This document shows positions 44,259 through 53,429 of a DNA stretch of 64,000 nucleotides, piece after piece. The notes beneath the pieces were generated by a model. That model ran no database searches. It had not been told where the DNA came from and saw only the letters and a program-made list of their open reading frames with translations. Positions within the stretch are counted from its first letter, which is position 1; every line of letters starts with the position of its first letter. The position numbers were made by a program, and so were the translations under genes. Origin of the DNA: an uncultured Bacteroidia bacterium (lineage in GTDB: Bacteria > Bacteroidota > Bacteroidia > Bacteroidales > UBA932); assembly GCA_902785575.1 (NCBI GenBank), contig CACZZF010000007.1, positions 1 through 64,000 of the forward strand, given 5' to 3'.

Positions 44259-45503
44259 CTACTCGGCGGGAGCCTCGGGAACCTCAGGAGTCTGAGGTCC
44301 TTCTTCCTTACCCTTCTTGGCGAAGAATATAAGAGCGGCGACAGCGACGGCGAGCAGGATAATTCCAAGCACAGGCCTGTAATAGAGCCATGCGAGGGCG
44401 ATCACTATCAGAGTGATAGCGAAAGCCACCACGCCGATAACAATGTTCATCGCAAGGTTGACAAGATTGGCGAGGAACGGGATGACCTTCAGGATAGTCA
44501 CGAGAATCTCGAATATTCCCTTCAATCCACCCATGATCAGGAAGAATCCGACGAGACGGAGCAACCATTTCCACATGTTGTTGGAGGCACGCTCAGAAGA
44601 GAACATCTCATCCATCGCTTTCACACCCATGCTGAGGGTCTCGAGTGACTTGCCGTTCTTGTCGGTATGCTTGGTGAATGTGTCACCAGCCACCTTGGCG
44701 AGAATGGAGACCTGGCCAGGAAGCACCTTGGTGAAGGTGATCTTCACATCACCGATCTGGGGATTCATGGGGTCGGCACCGATGTAGAGGACATTGTCAC
44801 TGATATGGATGTACTTAAGGTCACCTGTGACAGCCTGGAGAATGGCTTTGCTGGTGTCTTTCTTCGCCGTGACGGCCGCCTGGTTCAATCTCTTGAGAAT
44901 ATCCTCAGACAGATTGAGTTCCACAGGCTTGTCCCCGTGGATCGAGCTGATCAACTCCTTGGGAAGACGATAGGCTCCGAAGGTCACGTTCTCGGCGGTC
45001 CAGTTCTCGCTCTCGGCGTTGCAAAGGACGAAATTCACTCCCCTGTAGGATGCGTCCTTGAAGTCGGATGAATTGATGCGGGTCGAGCTCCAGCCCTCCT
45101 TGTAATCATAAGTCGTCACGGTCTCCTGTCCTCCGCCGATTTTATCCTTGGTCGTGGAGGTTGAAGTCTCTTGAACCTGATAGTACTCGACTTTCCTGTC
45201 AAGCTTGACAGCGTTCTCTTTGATTCCGAAAAGATTGTCGATCAGGACATCGTTGGTGGCGGTCATGCCGGACGCATGGACAAGCTGTCCATCGAATTGA
45301 GGATCGACTGTCTTGATGTCAGGCATCTCAACGGCCACTTTCTCGGCCCTGTTGAGCATTTTCGCGGTCTTGACAGCGCGCCCCTCGTTCCACCATAGAA
45401 GCACAATTCCAATGATAAGGAGAAGGAAGCCGGAACCTATGCCCTTGAATGAGCTGCCGAGTCTTTGTCCGTAAGATGTTTTGGTTGTGACTTGAACTGC
45501 CAT
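44259..45503 (-). CDS. TMEM43-family membrane protein
   Basis: A 414-residue protein starting MAVQVTTKTSYGQRLGSSFKGI at 45503; the frame is open 65 codons further but through a promoter-like AT-rich stretch. One N-terminal membrane helix (about 25-42, GFLLLIIGIVLLWWNEGRAV) is typical of TMEM43/LUMA. A long extracytoplasmic domain (about 45-285) follows, then four C-terminal helices (about 300-400) and an acidic proline-rich tail. Bacterial members have no settled function. Single gene with strong terminator; divergent from the alpha/beta hydrolase. Confidence 0.87.
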   Translation of the reverse strand: MAVQVTTKTSYGQRLGSSFKGIGSGFLLLIIGIVLLWWNEGRAVKTAKMLNRAEKVAVEMPDIKTVDPQFDGQLVHASGMTATNDVLIDNLFGIKENAVKLDRKVEYYQVQETSTSTTKDKIGGGQETVTTYDYKEGWSSTRINSSDFKDASYRGVNFVLCNAESENWTAENVTFGAYRLPKELISSIHGDKPVELNLSEDILKRLNQAAVTAKKDTSKAILQAVTGDLKYIHISDNVLYIGADPMNPQIGDVKITFTKVLPGQVSILAKVAGDTFTKHTDKNGKSLETLSMGVKAMDEMFSSERASNNMWKWLLRLVGFFLIMGGLKGIFEILVTILKVIPFLANLVNLAMNIVIGVVAFAITLIVIALAWLYYRPVLGIILLAVAVAALIFFAKKGKEEGPQTPEVPEAPAE

Positions 45504-45612
45504 AATCTTGAGTTTTATTAAATGATTTGAATAGTTTTCTTTCCGCGAATTTAAAAAAATATAGAATAATATAAGTAATTTCGCGATCGATTTGAATCGA
45601 TTCAAGTATAAA

Positions 45613-46572
45613 ATGATGGCGAAAATCACACGAATACCCTTGTTTCTGGCTATCCTGCTATTAGCCAACAGCTGCCTCGTGGGCAAGTACATGTGCAACT
45701 ATTCCCTTCTTCCGGAAGAGCACGGGAACGACTTTGAAGGGGACCGGGCGAAGACCGAGTCACGCTATCCCGGAATCATCGCCTGGTATGACAATCTCCA
45801 TGAGGCAGGAGTGTTCAGAGACACTTCCCTTATCGGTGAGAACGGCTACAAACTCCACGGCGAGTTCGTACCCGCCTCCAACCCCTCTGACGCTCAAGGC
45901 ACAGCGGTTGTCGTACACGGATATACCGACAACCACATCTGCTTCCTGAATCTGGTCAAGATGTACCGTGACGACCTCAACTACAACGTCATGGTTCCCG
46001 ACCTCCACTACCACGGGCTTTCAGAGGGCAGGGCTGTCCAGATGGGTTGGTTCGACCGTCTGGATGTCAAGAGATTCGCGGAGATGGCCCACGACATCTG
46101 GGGAGACGATTTTATGGTGATCCACGGAGTCTCTATGGGAGGTGCCACGACTATGATGCTAAGCGGTGATGATGACCTTCCTGAATATATGAAGGCCTTT
46201 ATCGACGACTGTGGTTATTCATCTGTGTGGGATCAGTTCGCCCACAACCTGAAAGATATGTTCCACCTTCCTCCTTTCCCTGTCCTGACTAGCGCCAACA
46301 TCGTTTGCCGCAAACGTTACGGCTGGGACTTCAAGGAGGCTTCCTCTGTGAACCAGCTGGCCAAAAGCGAGAGACCGGTCCTGTTTATCCACGGTGACAA
46401 AGACGACTTCGTCCCGACAGATCACGTCTATAAGAACTACGAGGCGAAGACCAAGGGTTACAAGGAGATCTGGCTGGCTCCCGGTTCGGAACACGCTATG
46501 GCATACAAGGATCATCCCCAGGAATACACCGACCATGTGAGATCCTTTTTAGAGAAAGTCAAAACATTGTAA
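45613..46572 (+). CDS. Alpha/beta hydrolase lipoprotein
   Basis: About 319 residues. The N-terminal hydrophobic stretch ends in LLANSC, a plausible lipobox. The fold shows an oxyanion and nucleophile pair: VVVHGYTDN and HGVSMGG (nucleophile S in the elbow), acid D in FIHGDKDDFVP and catalytic H in GSEHAMAY. Similar proteins are annotated as serine aminopeptidase-like or esterase; the substrate is unknown. Two ATGs (45613, 45616) are adjacent. TAATTTCG upstream is one base off the -7 consensus. It converges on fba with a shared terminator. Confidence 0.88.
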   Translation: MMAKITRIPLFLAILLLANSCLVGKYMCNYSLLPEEHGNDFEGDRAKTESRYPGIIAWYDNLHEAGVFRDTSLIGENGYKLHGEFVPASNPSDAQGTAVVVHGYTDNHICFLNLVKMYRDDLNYNVMVPDLHYHGLSEGRAVQMGWFDRLDVKRFAEMAHDIWGDDFMVIHGVSMGGATTMMLSGDDDLPEYMKAFIDDCGYSSVWDQFAHNLKDMFHLPPFPVLTSANIVCRKRYGWDFKEASSVNQLAKSERPVLFIHGDKDDFVPTDHVYKNYEAKTKGYKEIWLAPGSEHAMAYKDHPQEYTDHVRSFLEKVKTL

Positions 46573-46588
46573 AAGAATTATTTACAAA

Positions 46589-46622
46589 ATAAAAGGCCAA
46601 CCTATTAGGGTCGGCCTTTTAT
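46589..46622. terminator. Bidirectional terminator between the hydrolase gene and fba
   Basis: AAAAGGCC-AACC / GGGT-CGGCCTTTT (46591-46602 with 46608-46620) with A and T runs at both ends, so it can serve both convergent genes. Confidence 0.85.
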
Positions 46623-46626
46623 CATA

Positions 46627-46645
46627 TCCTTCGCTTAGCTCAGGA
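46627..46645. repeat. Short dispersed repeat copy between the terminator and fba
   Basis: TCCTTCGCTTAGCTCAGGA, the same family as at 26111, 42894 and 48731, but here in non-coding sequence. Confidence 0.75.
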
Positions 46646-46657
46646 CAAAAAGCGGTT

Positions 46658-47659
46658 TTATTCGGCCTTGCCGTCTGAACCGAGGACGTTGATGATCTTG
46701 TGCATGTAAAGCTTCTTCATCTCGTCGCGTGCAGGACCCAAGTACTTCCTGGGATCGAACTCGCCGGGCTTCTCATCGAAGACCTTGCGGATAGCGGCGG
46801 TCATAGCCAAACGGCTGTCGGAGTCGATGTTGATCTTGCAAACGGCGCTCTTTGAAGCCTCACGGAGCTGCTCCTCGGGGATACCGACAGCGTCAGGTAG
46901 TTTGCCACCATGCTCGTTGATGATGTCAACATACTCCTGAGGAACTGAAGAGGAGCCGTGGAGGACGATCGGGAAGCCGGGAAGCTTCTTCTCAATCTCA
47001 TGAAGGACGTTGAAAGCGAGCGGAGGAGGAACGAGACGACCGGTCTCAGGATCCCTCTTGCACTGCTCGGGTTTGAACTTGTAAGCGCCATGGGAAGTTC
47101 CGATGGAGATGGCCAGGGAGTCGCAACCACTGCGGGTAGCGAAGTCAATGACCTCCTCGGGACGGGTGTAGTGGGACTCCTCAGCGGAAACCTCATCCTC
47201 AACACCGGCGAGGACACCCAACTCAGCCTCAACAGTCACATCGTACTGATGGGCATAGTCAACAACCTTTTTGGTGAGGGCGATATTCTCCTCGTAAGGA
47301 AGAGAAGAAGCGTCGATCATGACAGAAGAGAAGCCCATGTCCACGCAGCTCTTGCAGAGCTCGAAAGAGTTGCCATGGTCGAGGTGGAGGCAAATCTGAG
47401 GATGCTCCCACCCAAGCTCCTTAGCATACTCGACAGCGCCTTCAGCCATGTAGCGGAGAAGGGTCTGGTTGGCGTATTTACGCGCACCGCTGGAAACCTG
47501 AAGGATGACCGGAGACTTGGTCTCAGCCGCGGCCTGAATGATGGCCTGGAGCTGCTCCATATTGTTGAAATTGAAAGCGGGAATAGCGTAACCGCCGGCG
47601 ACAGCCTTAGCGAACATCTCTCTGGTGTTCACAAGGCCAAGATCTTTGTAAGAAACCAT
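46658..47659 (-). CDS. fba: Fructose-bisphosphate aldolase, class II
   Basis: Zinc aldolase of glycolysis and gluconeogenesis, 333 residues. Zinc and active-site regions ICLHLDHGNSFELC (about 90-103), VDYAHQYDVTVEAELG, SIGTSHGAYKF and VLHGSSSVPQEY are present. Start YKDLGLVNTREMFAKAV is typical of the longer Bacteroidota form. Single gene. A dispersed repeat and a shared terminator lie just past its stop codon. Confidence 0.96.
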   Translation of the reverse strand: MVSYKDLGLVNTREMFAKAVAGGYAIPAFNFNNMEQLQAIIQAAAETKSPVILQVSSGARKYANQTLLRYMAEGAVEYAKELGWEHPQICLHLDHGNSFELCKSCVDMGFSSVMIDASSLPYEENIALTKKVVDYAHQYDVTVEAELGVLAGVEDEVSAEESHYTRPEEVIDFATRSGCDSLAISIGTSHGAYKFKPEQCKRDPETGRLVPPPLAFNVLHEIEKKLPGFPIVLHGSSSVPQEYVDIINEHGGKLPDAVGIPEEQLREASKSAVCKINIDSDSRLAMTAAIRKVFDEKPGEFDPRKYLGPARDEMKKLYMHKIINVLGSDGKAE

Positions 47660-47726
47660 AATTTTGTATAAATAAAACTTAAGAATTTGTCAAATCCGTC
47701 TGCCTGGCTTCAAAAGCCGTGCAAAT

Positions 47727-49181
47727 TTAATCTTTTTCACTCAAAAATAAAAGATGTTCCGACAAGCTTATATAACGTCTTTTTATCACGCCCCTCTTGC
47801 CGACCTGGATGATGTACGGGAGGCTCGAAAGATCAAAGAAATCAAGCATCTTTCTGGCAAGCTCGGGGGACTCTCTCTCCAAAGACTCCATTTCCACGGG
47901 AAGATAAGCCAAGTGGAGATAGTCGGCGGCTGCCTTCTCCGCGGCGCATACCGGGCAGCCTTGTGAACTGAATAAAAAGAAACCACCTTTACGTCTGAGT
48001 TTGTTCCAGCCCTTGATGGGTGTCTTCGGCACCTTGGCCCCGACAGGGGCCTTTGACAATAGACCGTCAAACATACTCGCCATCCCGACAATAGCCAGGG
48101 AATCATCCGGAGTATTCCATATCTCCGGCCTGGAGAGAATATAATCCTTGACAAACAAACGAGTACCTTCCTTGAATCCTTCCCCCCTCTTGGTGGCCAG
48201 ATAATACAGAAGGTCTCCCTCCATGTGTTTGAAACCCAATGTGTCTCCCTTGGCGAGAGTCCTGTCCGAGAGTAGTGAGGCCACTTCCATCACATCGGAG
48301 GAATCCACCTTGGCGCCATAGACCGAAAAGACCTCATCCAGCAAGACAGATGATTCTTCCTTGCCGTATTTGTAGATTCCGTCATCGAGATAGATGTCAA
48401 GAAGACTGGCCAAAGCACCGGTGTCCAATCCCCTACCCACGATAAACCCGTCAGGATCAACCAGGAACATCCTGGGAGTGACCGTCACTCCATATTTCAT
48501 CTGGTAGTCTGACTCGTCATCAGGATCCCACAGATGCCTAATACGTGTATTGCCTTTATTTAAAACGAAAGTCGAGCCTCTCCATATCTTCCAGCTATCC
48601 ATGTCATGCCCCACATAGACAGCGGATACATCCACAGGATAGTCTTTATCGTCAAGCATATTGCGGAGCATAGCCGTCTCCAACTTGCATTTGGCGCAGT
48701 CTGTGTCGAAGAAATAGATGACCTGGAAGCGTCCTTCGACAGGCTCAGGGACCGAAACCTCTTCCCCGAAAGGATTATGGAGGGTCACCTTCGGAGCGGG
48801 CATGCCGATAAGCGATTGGCGGTTAAAATCAGCGAAGAGTTTCGCGTCAAGAAGGGCCTGGTCGCTACCCATAGCCACTTCTCCAGTAGAGAACCACTTG
48901 TCTGTCAAATGAATGGCCACTGCCTCATCTCCCATCAACTTGGAATTGAGATAGTGGTCATATATCTTTAACGCTATCCTCTGCCTCAAAGAAGGATCGG
49001 TAGCGGCCTCAATCAATGCGTCACACTCGGTGATCTTTGTCCCGAAATCCTCCGCATCAAGGAGTGAGAAGTACCGCTCCAGTCGAGAATCGAGTTCAGC
49101 CAGTTTGGTTGAATCCACTTGCGCCACCAAACCGGGGACACAAAGGATCAAGGAAATAAATATGGCAGCCAGCCTTCTCAT
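47727..49181 (-). CDS. Exported protein with two thioredoxin-like domains
   Basis: A 484-residue protein with signal peptide (about 1-20, PGLVAQ). The first thioredoxin-fold domain (about 120-265) has CAKC at 162-165 and a cis-proline region VTVTPRMFLVD. The second (about 385-484) has CPVC at 409-412 and SLPYIIQV. A helical spacer joins them. DUF5106-like periplasmic thiol proteins of Bacteroidota have a similar N-terminal part. It should act in periplasmic disulfide exchange. Residues 144-150 (VPEPVEG) are encoded by a dispersed repeat. The start overlaps the coaD stop as ATGA. Confidence 0.82.
   Translation of the reverse strand: MRRLAAIFISLILCVPGLVAQVDSTKLAELDSRLERYFSLLDAEDFGTKITECDALIEAATDPSLRQRIALKIYDHYLNSKLMGDEAVAIHLTDKWFSTGEVAMGSDQALLDAKLFADFNRQSLIGMPAPKVTLHNPFGEEVSVPEPVEGRFQVIYFFDTDCAKCKLETAMLRNMLDDKDYPVDVSAVYVGHDMDSWKIWRGSTFVLNKGNTRIRHLWDPDDESDYQMKYGVTVTPRMFLVDPDGFIVGRGLDTGALASLLDIYLDDGIYKYGKEESSVLLDEVFSVYGAKVDSSDVMEVASLLSDRTLAKGDTLGFKHMEGDLLYYLATKRGEGFKEGTRLFVKDYILSRPEIWNTPDDSLAIVGMASMFDGLLSKAPVGAKVPKTPIKGWNKLRRKGGFFLFSSQGCPVCAAEKAAADYLHLAYLPVEMESLERESPELARKMLDFFDLSSLPYIIQVGKRGVIKRRYISLSEHLLFLSEKD
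48731..48752. repeat. Short dispersed repeat copy inside the double-thioredoxin gene
   Basis: GTCCTTCGACAGGCTCAGGG, translated in frame as VPEPVEG between strand and active-site helix of the first thioredoxin domain. Confidence 0.75.
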
Positions 49182-49648
49182 ACTATCTCAGGAAGAACCA
49201 CCCAATCGGGAATAAACCGGGAAAGGTCACCATGATGGCTGAGAAGGTCCCTCACAGCGGAAGAGGAGATATGTGAATACTCCTGTGCGGTAGGAATGAT
49301 TATCGTGTCAATGTCAGGAGCCAGGTGACGGTTAGCGTCCGCCACGGCCTGCTCATTGTCGAAATCGGTCATATTCCTGACTCCACGAACGATATGCTTG
49401 ATACCCAGTTCCTTGCAAAGATCCACCGTGAGGCCGTCATAGCTGATGATCTTTACCCCTTTGAGATCCTTTGTGGCCTGCGCTATTATATCCTCGCGCT
49501 GGCTCATGGTGTAAAAACCACGTTTGGCCTGGTTGATACCAACAGCGACGACTACCTCGTCAAAGATGGTCAAAGCTCTCGTCAGGATATTCAAATGACC
49601 TGAAGTGAATGGGTCAAACGACCCCGGGAATAATGCTACTTTGCTCAT
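49178..49648 (-). CDS. coaD: Phosphopantetheine adenylyltransferase
   Basis: CoA biosynthesis enzyme, 156 residues, from ATG 49648 (MSKVALFPGSFDPFTSGH); the longer frame runs into ung. The nucleotidyltransferase motif with H18 (FPGSFDPFTSGHLNI) and the C-terminal ISSSAVRDLLSHHGD are clear. Four bases separate it from ung. Confidence 0.96.
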   Translation of the reverse strand: MSKVALFPGSFDPFTSGHLNILTRALTIFDEVVVAVGINQAKRGFYTMSQREDIIAQATKDLKGVKIISYDGLTVDLCKELGIKHIVRGVRNMTDFDNEQAVADANRHLAPDIDTIIIPTAQEYSHISSSAVRDLLSHHGDLSRFIPDWVVLPEIV

Positions 49649-49652
49649 TATT

Positions 49653-50321
49653 TTAAAGTTGCCAATTAATCGGAGTTTTATTCTCTGAAACCAGTATCTC
49701 GTTTGTCCTTGAGAAATGACGGCATCCGAAAAAAGCGCCCCTCGCCAAAGGGGAAGGATGCGCCGCCTCAAGGACATAGTGCTTGGATGTGTCGATCAGT
49801 TCTTTCTTGCTTCTGGCGAAACTGCCCCACAATAGGAACACCACCCCGTCTAGGTTATCGGAAATATAACGGATGACAGCATCGGTGAATCTCTGCCAAC
49901 CGATCCCGCTATGGGAAGCGGCCTCCCCGGAACGGACTGTGAGAATGGCGTTTAGAAGCAGCACTCCCTGCCTCGCCCAATTCTCCAGGTTCGGCCTGCC
50001 ACTCATCCTGACCCCGAGATCATCCTCTATCTCCTTGAATATGTTCTTTAGGGATGGAGGGGCGGGCATATTGTCAGGCACGGAGAAGCAAAGTCCCATC
50101 GCCTGGCCGTAACCATGATAGGGATCCTGACCGAGGATCACAACCTTCACCTGATCAACCGGAGTCAGCTCAAAAGCCTTGAATATCTGAGGCCCGGGAG
50201 GGAAAATGACTCTCCCCTCAGCCTTCTCCTGATGGAGTTGCCGGGCAAGAGCGGCGAAATACGGCTGCTCAAACTCCCCTGCCAGGGCTTCCTTCCAACT
50301 CTTTTCTATCTTGACGTCCAT
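49653..50321 (-). CDS. ung: Uracil-DNA glycosylase
   Basis: Family 1 UDG, 222 residues. The water-activating motif GQDPYHGYGQ (D66, H69) and the DNA-intercalating AAHPSPLARGAFFGC loop are present. It removes uracil from DNA. It lies 14 bp after lon and 4 bp before coaD, in a four-gene run. Confidence 0.97.
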   Translation of the reverse strand: MDVKIEKSWKEALAGEFEQPYFAALARQLHQEKAEGRVIFPPGPQIFKAFELTPVDQVKVVILGQDPYHGYGQAMGLCFSVPDNMPAPPSLKNIFKEIEDDLGVRMSGRPNLENWARQGVLLLNAILTVRSGEAASHSGIGWQRFTDAVIRYISDNLDGVVFLLWGSFARSKKELIDTSKHYVLEAAHPSPLARGAFFGCRHFSRTNEILVSENKTPINWQL

Positions 50322-50335
50322 TATTTAAGAAACTA

Positions 50336-52738
50336 TCAGAAAATCTCAGCTATGACATCATCAATGGTCTTAACATAATGGAATGTCAGGCCATCGACGT
50401 ATATCTGTTTGATGTCCTCGACATCCTTCCGGTTGTCTTCAGAGATTATTATTTCTTTTACTCCAGCCCGTTTGGCGGCAAGAATCTTCTCTTTTATTCC
50501 ACCAACGGGAAGAACCCTGCCTCTCAAAGTCATCTCTCCAGTCATCGCCACTCCGGACTTGACCTTCTTTCCTCTTAATGCGGAAACCATTGAGCTTACC
50601 ATAGTTATACCTGCCGACGGACCATCCTTCGGCACGGCTCCTTCGGGGACATGGACATGAATATCCTTGGCCGAGAACTGCTCAGAGGTCATCCCGGCAA
50701 GTTCCGGATGAGCTTTGATATACTGGTAAGCTATTGTCGCGGACTCTTTCATGACATCACCGAGATTGCCGGTCATGGTCATATTCCCTTTTCCTCCACT
50801 CACGGAACTCTCGACAAAGAGAATCTCTCCTCCCATCTGCGTCCAAGCCAGACCTGTGACAACTCCCGGAGCCTCATTACCTTTCTGAAGGTCATGCATA
50901 TTGGTGGGCAGGCCGAGATATTCCTTGAGATGCTCTTTCTTGATAACTGAGGGCCATTCCTGCCCGAGGGCGATCTTCTTGGCGGTGACTCTGGCTATTT
51001 TGGCTATCTGTTTCTCAAGCCCGCGGACTCCCGACTCGTGGGTGTACTCGTCAATTATGGTGGCCATAGCATTCTTGTCTATCCTGAGGGACTTTTTGGC
51101 CAAACCATGCTCCTGAAGCTGCTTCGGCACTAGGTATTTCTTGGCAATCTCCATCTTCTCCTCAGCCAAGTAACCGGTCACATTGATAAGTTCCATCCTG
51201 TCCAAAAGGGCGGATTGAACCGTGGAGACTGTGTTGGCGGTAGTGATGAACAGGACATTGGAAAGGTCGTAATCTATGTCCAAATAGTTATCGTGGAAAG
51301 CGACATTCTGTTCAGGATCAAGAACTTCCAAGAGGGCGGAAGAAGGGTCTCCCTTATAGTCTGCCCCTACTTTGTCAATCTCGTCAAGGACGATGACAGG
51401 ATTGGAAGTCCCGGCTTTTTGGATACCGCTGAGGATACGGCCCGGAAGAGCTCCGATATAGGTCTTGCGATGGCCTCGCAATTCAGCCTCATCGTGCATT
51501 CCGCCAAGGGCGATCCTGACATATTTCCTACCCAGCGCCCTTGCCACTGATTTGCCCAGGCTGGTCTTTCCAACACCAGGAGGGCCGTAGAGGCAAAGAA
51601 TAGGAGACTTCATATTCCCCTTGAGTTTCAATACGGCAAGATACTCTATGATCCTGTCCTTGACAGTCTCAAGACCGAAATGGTCATTGTCCAAGACCTT
51701 CTGGGCATGTGCGAGGTCAAGGTTGTCCTTGGACATCTCCCCCCATGGAAGGTCAAGCATGAACTCTATGTAATTATACTGGATGCTGTAGTCAGGGGAA
51801 GACGGATTGTACTTCTCCAATTTAGTCAGTTCCTTCTCGAACTGGGCGGCCACAGCCTCCGGCCATTTCTTTTCCTTGGCCCTGGCGCGGAACTTCTCGA
51901 ACTCTTCCTCCTCATCCATTCCAAGCTCCTCCTGGATTGTACGGAGCTGATTGTTGAGATAATACTCACGCTGCTGCTGGTCAATATCGCTCTTTACCTT
52001 CTGGTTGATTTCCTGCTTGATTTTGAGGAGCTGGGTCTGAGTCTCAAGAGCAGCCAAAAGCTTCATTGCCCTGACCTTCACATCGTCATACCTCAAAAGT
52101 TCCACCTTTTCCGAGAAGTTCTCAACCTCAACCGTGGTGGCTATGAAATTGACCAGAAACTGGAAGTTGTCGATAGACTTCATCGCCCCTACAGCCTCGC
52201 GGGGAGCGAAAGACGAGGACTTTATGATAGCCGCGGCCTTTTCCTTCAGCGATTCGGCGATCATCCTGGTGCTGTTGTCATTCTCCGGGACGATATCCGC
52301 CACGTAACTGACATTGGCGGTGATATAAGGCTCATATGCCAGGATACGTCCCTTGCGGATCCTCTTGATTCCATGGAGGATAGCTGTGACAGTGCCGTCT
52401 GGCATCTCCAAAACTTTCATAATTTTGGCGGCAGTGCCATATTCAAACAAATCCTTGTCTCGAGGATCCTCGACAGAGATGTCATTCTGAGGGATAGCCC
52501 CGATGAACGAGTCTCCTTTCTCGGCATCTTTGACCAGAGCTATGGACTTGTCACGTCCGATTGTCACTGGATATACCATCCCAGGGAAAAGCACCGCGTT
52601 CCTCAAAGCCAGAATGGGAAGTGACTCGGGAAGGCTGGACTCATCCACCTTTATTTGTTCTTCTCCCTGCATCACAGGGATAATGTTGACCTCCGCACCG
52701 GAAGGAAACATCATATCTTTGCCTAAATCTATACTCAT
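50336..52738 (-). CDS. lon: ATP-dependent protease Lon
   Basis: Lon A-type protease, 800 residues from ATG 52738 (an in-frame TTG lies nine bases upstream). Order: LonN substrate domain (SLPILALRNAVLFPGMVYPV), AAA+ with Walker A GPPGVGKTSLGK and Walker B VIVLDEIDKVG, and the protease domain with the Ser-Lys dyad S708 (DGPSAG) and K749 (GGIKEK). Cytosolic quality control. It heads the lon-ung-coaD-thioredoxin run. Confidence 0.97.
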   Translation of the reverse strand: MSIDLGKDMMFPSGAEVNIIPVMQGEEQIKVDESSLPESLPILALRNAVLFPGMVYPVTIGRDKSIALVKDAEKGDSFIGAIPQNDISVEDPRDKDLFEYGTAAKIMKVLEMPDGTVTAILHGIKRIRKGRILAYEPYITANVSYVADIVPENDNSTRMIAESLKEKAAAIIKSSSFAPREAVGAMKSIDNFQFLVNFIATTVEVENFSEKVELLRYDDVKVRAMKLLAALETQTQLLKIKQEINQKVKSDIDQQQREYYLNNQLRTIQEELGMDEEEEFEKFRARAKEKKWPEAVAAQFEKELTKLEKYNPSSPDYSIQYNYIEFMLDLPWGEMSKDNLDLAHAQKVLDNDHFGLETVKDRIIEYLAVLKLKGNMKSPILCLYGPPGVGKTSLGKSVARALGRKYVRIALGGMHDEAELRGHRKTYIGALPGRILSGIQKAGTSNPVIVLDEIDKVGADYKGDPSSALLEVLDPEQNVAFHDNYLDIDYDLSNVLFITTANTVSTVQSALLDRMELINVTGYLAEEKMEIAKKYLVPKQLQEHGLAKKSLRIDKNAMATIIDEYTHESGVRGLEKQIAKIARVTAKKIALGQEWPSVIKKEHLKEYLGLPTNMHDLQKGNEAPGVVTGLAWTQMGGEILFVESSVSGGKGNMTMTGNLGDVMKESATIAYQYIKAHPELAGMTSEQFSAKDIHVHVPEGAVPKDGPSAGITMVSSMVSALRGKKVKSGVAMTGEMTLRGRVLPVGGIKEKILAAKRAGVKEIIISEDNRKDVEDIKQIYVDGLTFHYVKTIDDVIAEIF

Positions 52739-52855
52739 CTTCTTCAAATACTATCGGACACGACTATCCCTGCCAATCTGTCAGACGGGATACCGCTCCG
52801 GGCGCGGCAATTAATATGGTCAATAATCTTGCCAAAAAAATATTCTCCCATTATT

Positions 52856-52885
52856 TTGATTATTAAAAAAATAAGCCTAATTTTG
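52856..52885 (+). promoter_or_regulatory. Promoter of the HU gene
   Basis: TTG (52856-52858), 19-bp spacer, TAATTTTG (52878-52885). A 55-nt leader precedes the ATG at 52941. Confidence 0.8.
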
Positions 52886-52940
52886 CATCCCCCGAAAGCG
52901 TTAGGGGAAAAGTGATTATCCTAATAAACACATTTTTATT

Positions 52941-53219
52941 ATGACAAAAGCAGAAATCGTTAATGAGGTTGCGAAGTCAACCGGCATTGAGAAGATCGCG
53001 GTTCAGTCCGTCGTTGAGGCATTCATGGAGTCGGTCAAGGGTTCGATCGTCAGGAAAGAGCCTGTTTACCTTCGTGGATTTGGTAGTTTCATCGTGAAGC
53101 ACAGGGCTCAGAAGGCTGCCCGCAACATCACCAAGAAGACCACCATGACTATTCCTGCGCACGATATCCCCGCTTTCAAGCCGGCCAAGGTCTTCATCAA
53201 CGCCGTTAAGGAGAAATAA
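52941..53219 (+). CDS. hup: DNA-binding protein HU
   Basis: A 92-residue histone-like protein: helical dimer part MTKAEIVNEVAKSTGIE, then GFGSFIVKHRAQKAARN and the arm-type end (IPAHDIPAFKPAKVF). The beta-arm proline and the GFG turn are typical. The strong promoter and position immediately before the 29-residue ribosome-type peptide suggest high expression. Confidence 0.95.
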   Translation: MTKAEIVNEVAKSTGIEKIAVQSVVEAFMESVKGSIVRKEPVYLRGFGSFIVKHRAQKAARNITKKTTMTIPAHDIPAFKPAKVFINAVKEK

Positions 53220-53239
53220 TCTTAACAACCTTATTTATT

Positions 53240-53329
53240 ATGCCAAGCGGTAAAAAGAGAAAGAGACATAAGATGTCGACGCACAAGCGTAAAAAGCGCT
53301 TGCGCAAGAACAGACACAAGAAGAAGTAA
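53240..53329 (+). CDS. AURKAIP1/COX24-domain small basic peptide, likely ribosomal
   Basis: A 29-residue, extremely basic peptide that begins MPSGKKRKRHKMSTHKRKK and ends RLRKNRHKKK. It matches the short AURKAIP1/COX24 family, common in Bacteroidota and related to the mitoribosomal mS38 and mycobacterial bS22 peptides, so a small-subunit ribosomal role is likely. It starts 20 bp after the HU stop and shares its promoter. At 90 bp it is easily missed by gene finders. Confidence 0.9.
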   Translation: MPSGKKRKRHKMSTHKRKKRLRKNRHKKK

Positions 53330-53362
53330 GTCCTCTGTGTCTGCCATTTTAGCAGAACGCTA

Positions 53363-53406
53363 GAAGAAAGGGGCTGAACGGGAGATCCGGACAGCCTCTT
53401 TTCTTG
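53363..53406 (+). terminator. Terminator-like hairpin after HU and the small peptide
   Basis: AGAAAGGGGCTG pairs with CAGCCTCTTTTCT (53364-53375 with 53391-53405) around a GC-rich loop. It also lies 24 bp before the rng start, so it could serve as an rng leader element instead. Confidence 0.6.
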
Positions 53407-53429
53407 AAAGAAACACCACTGTTATTTCC

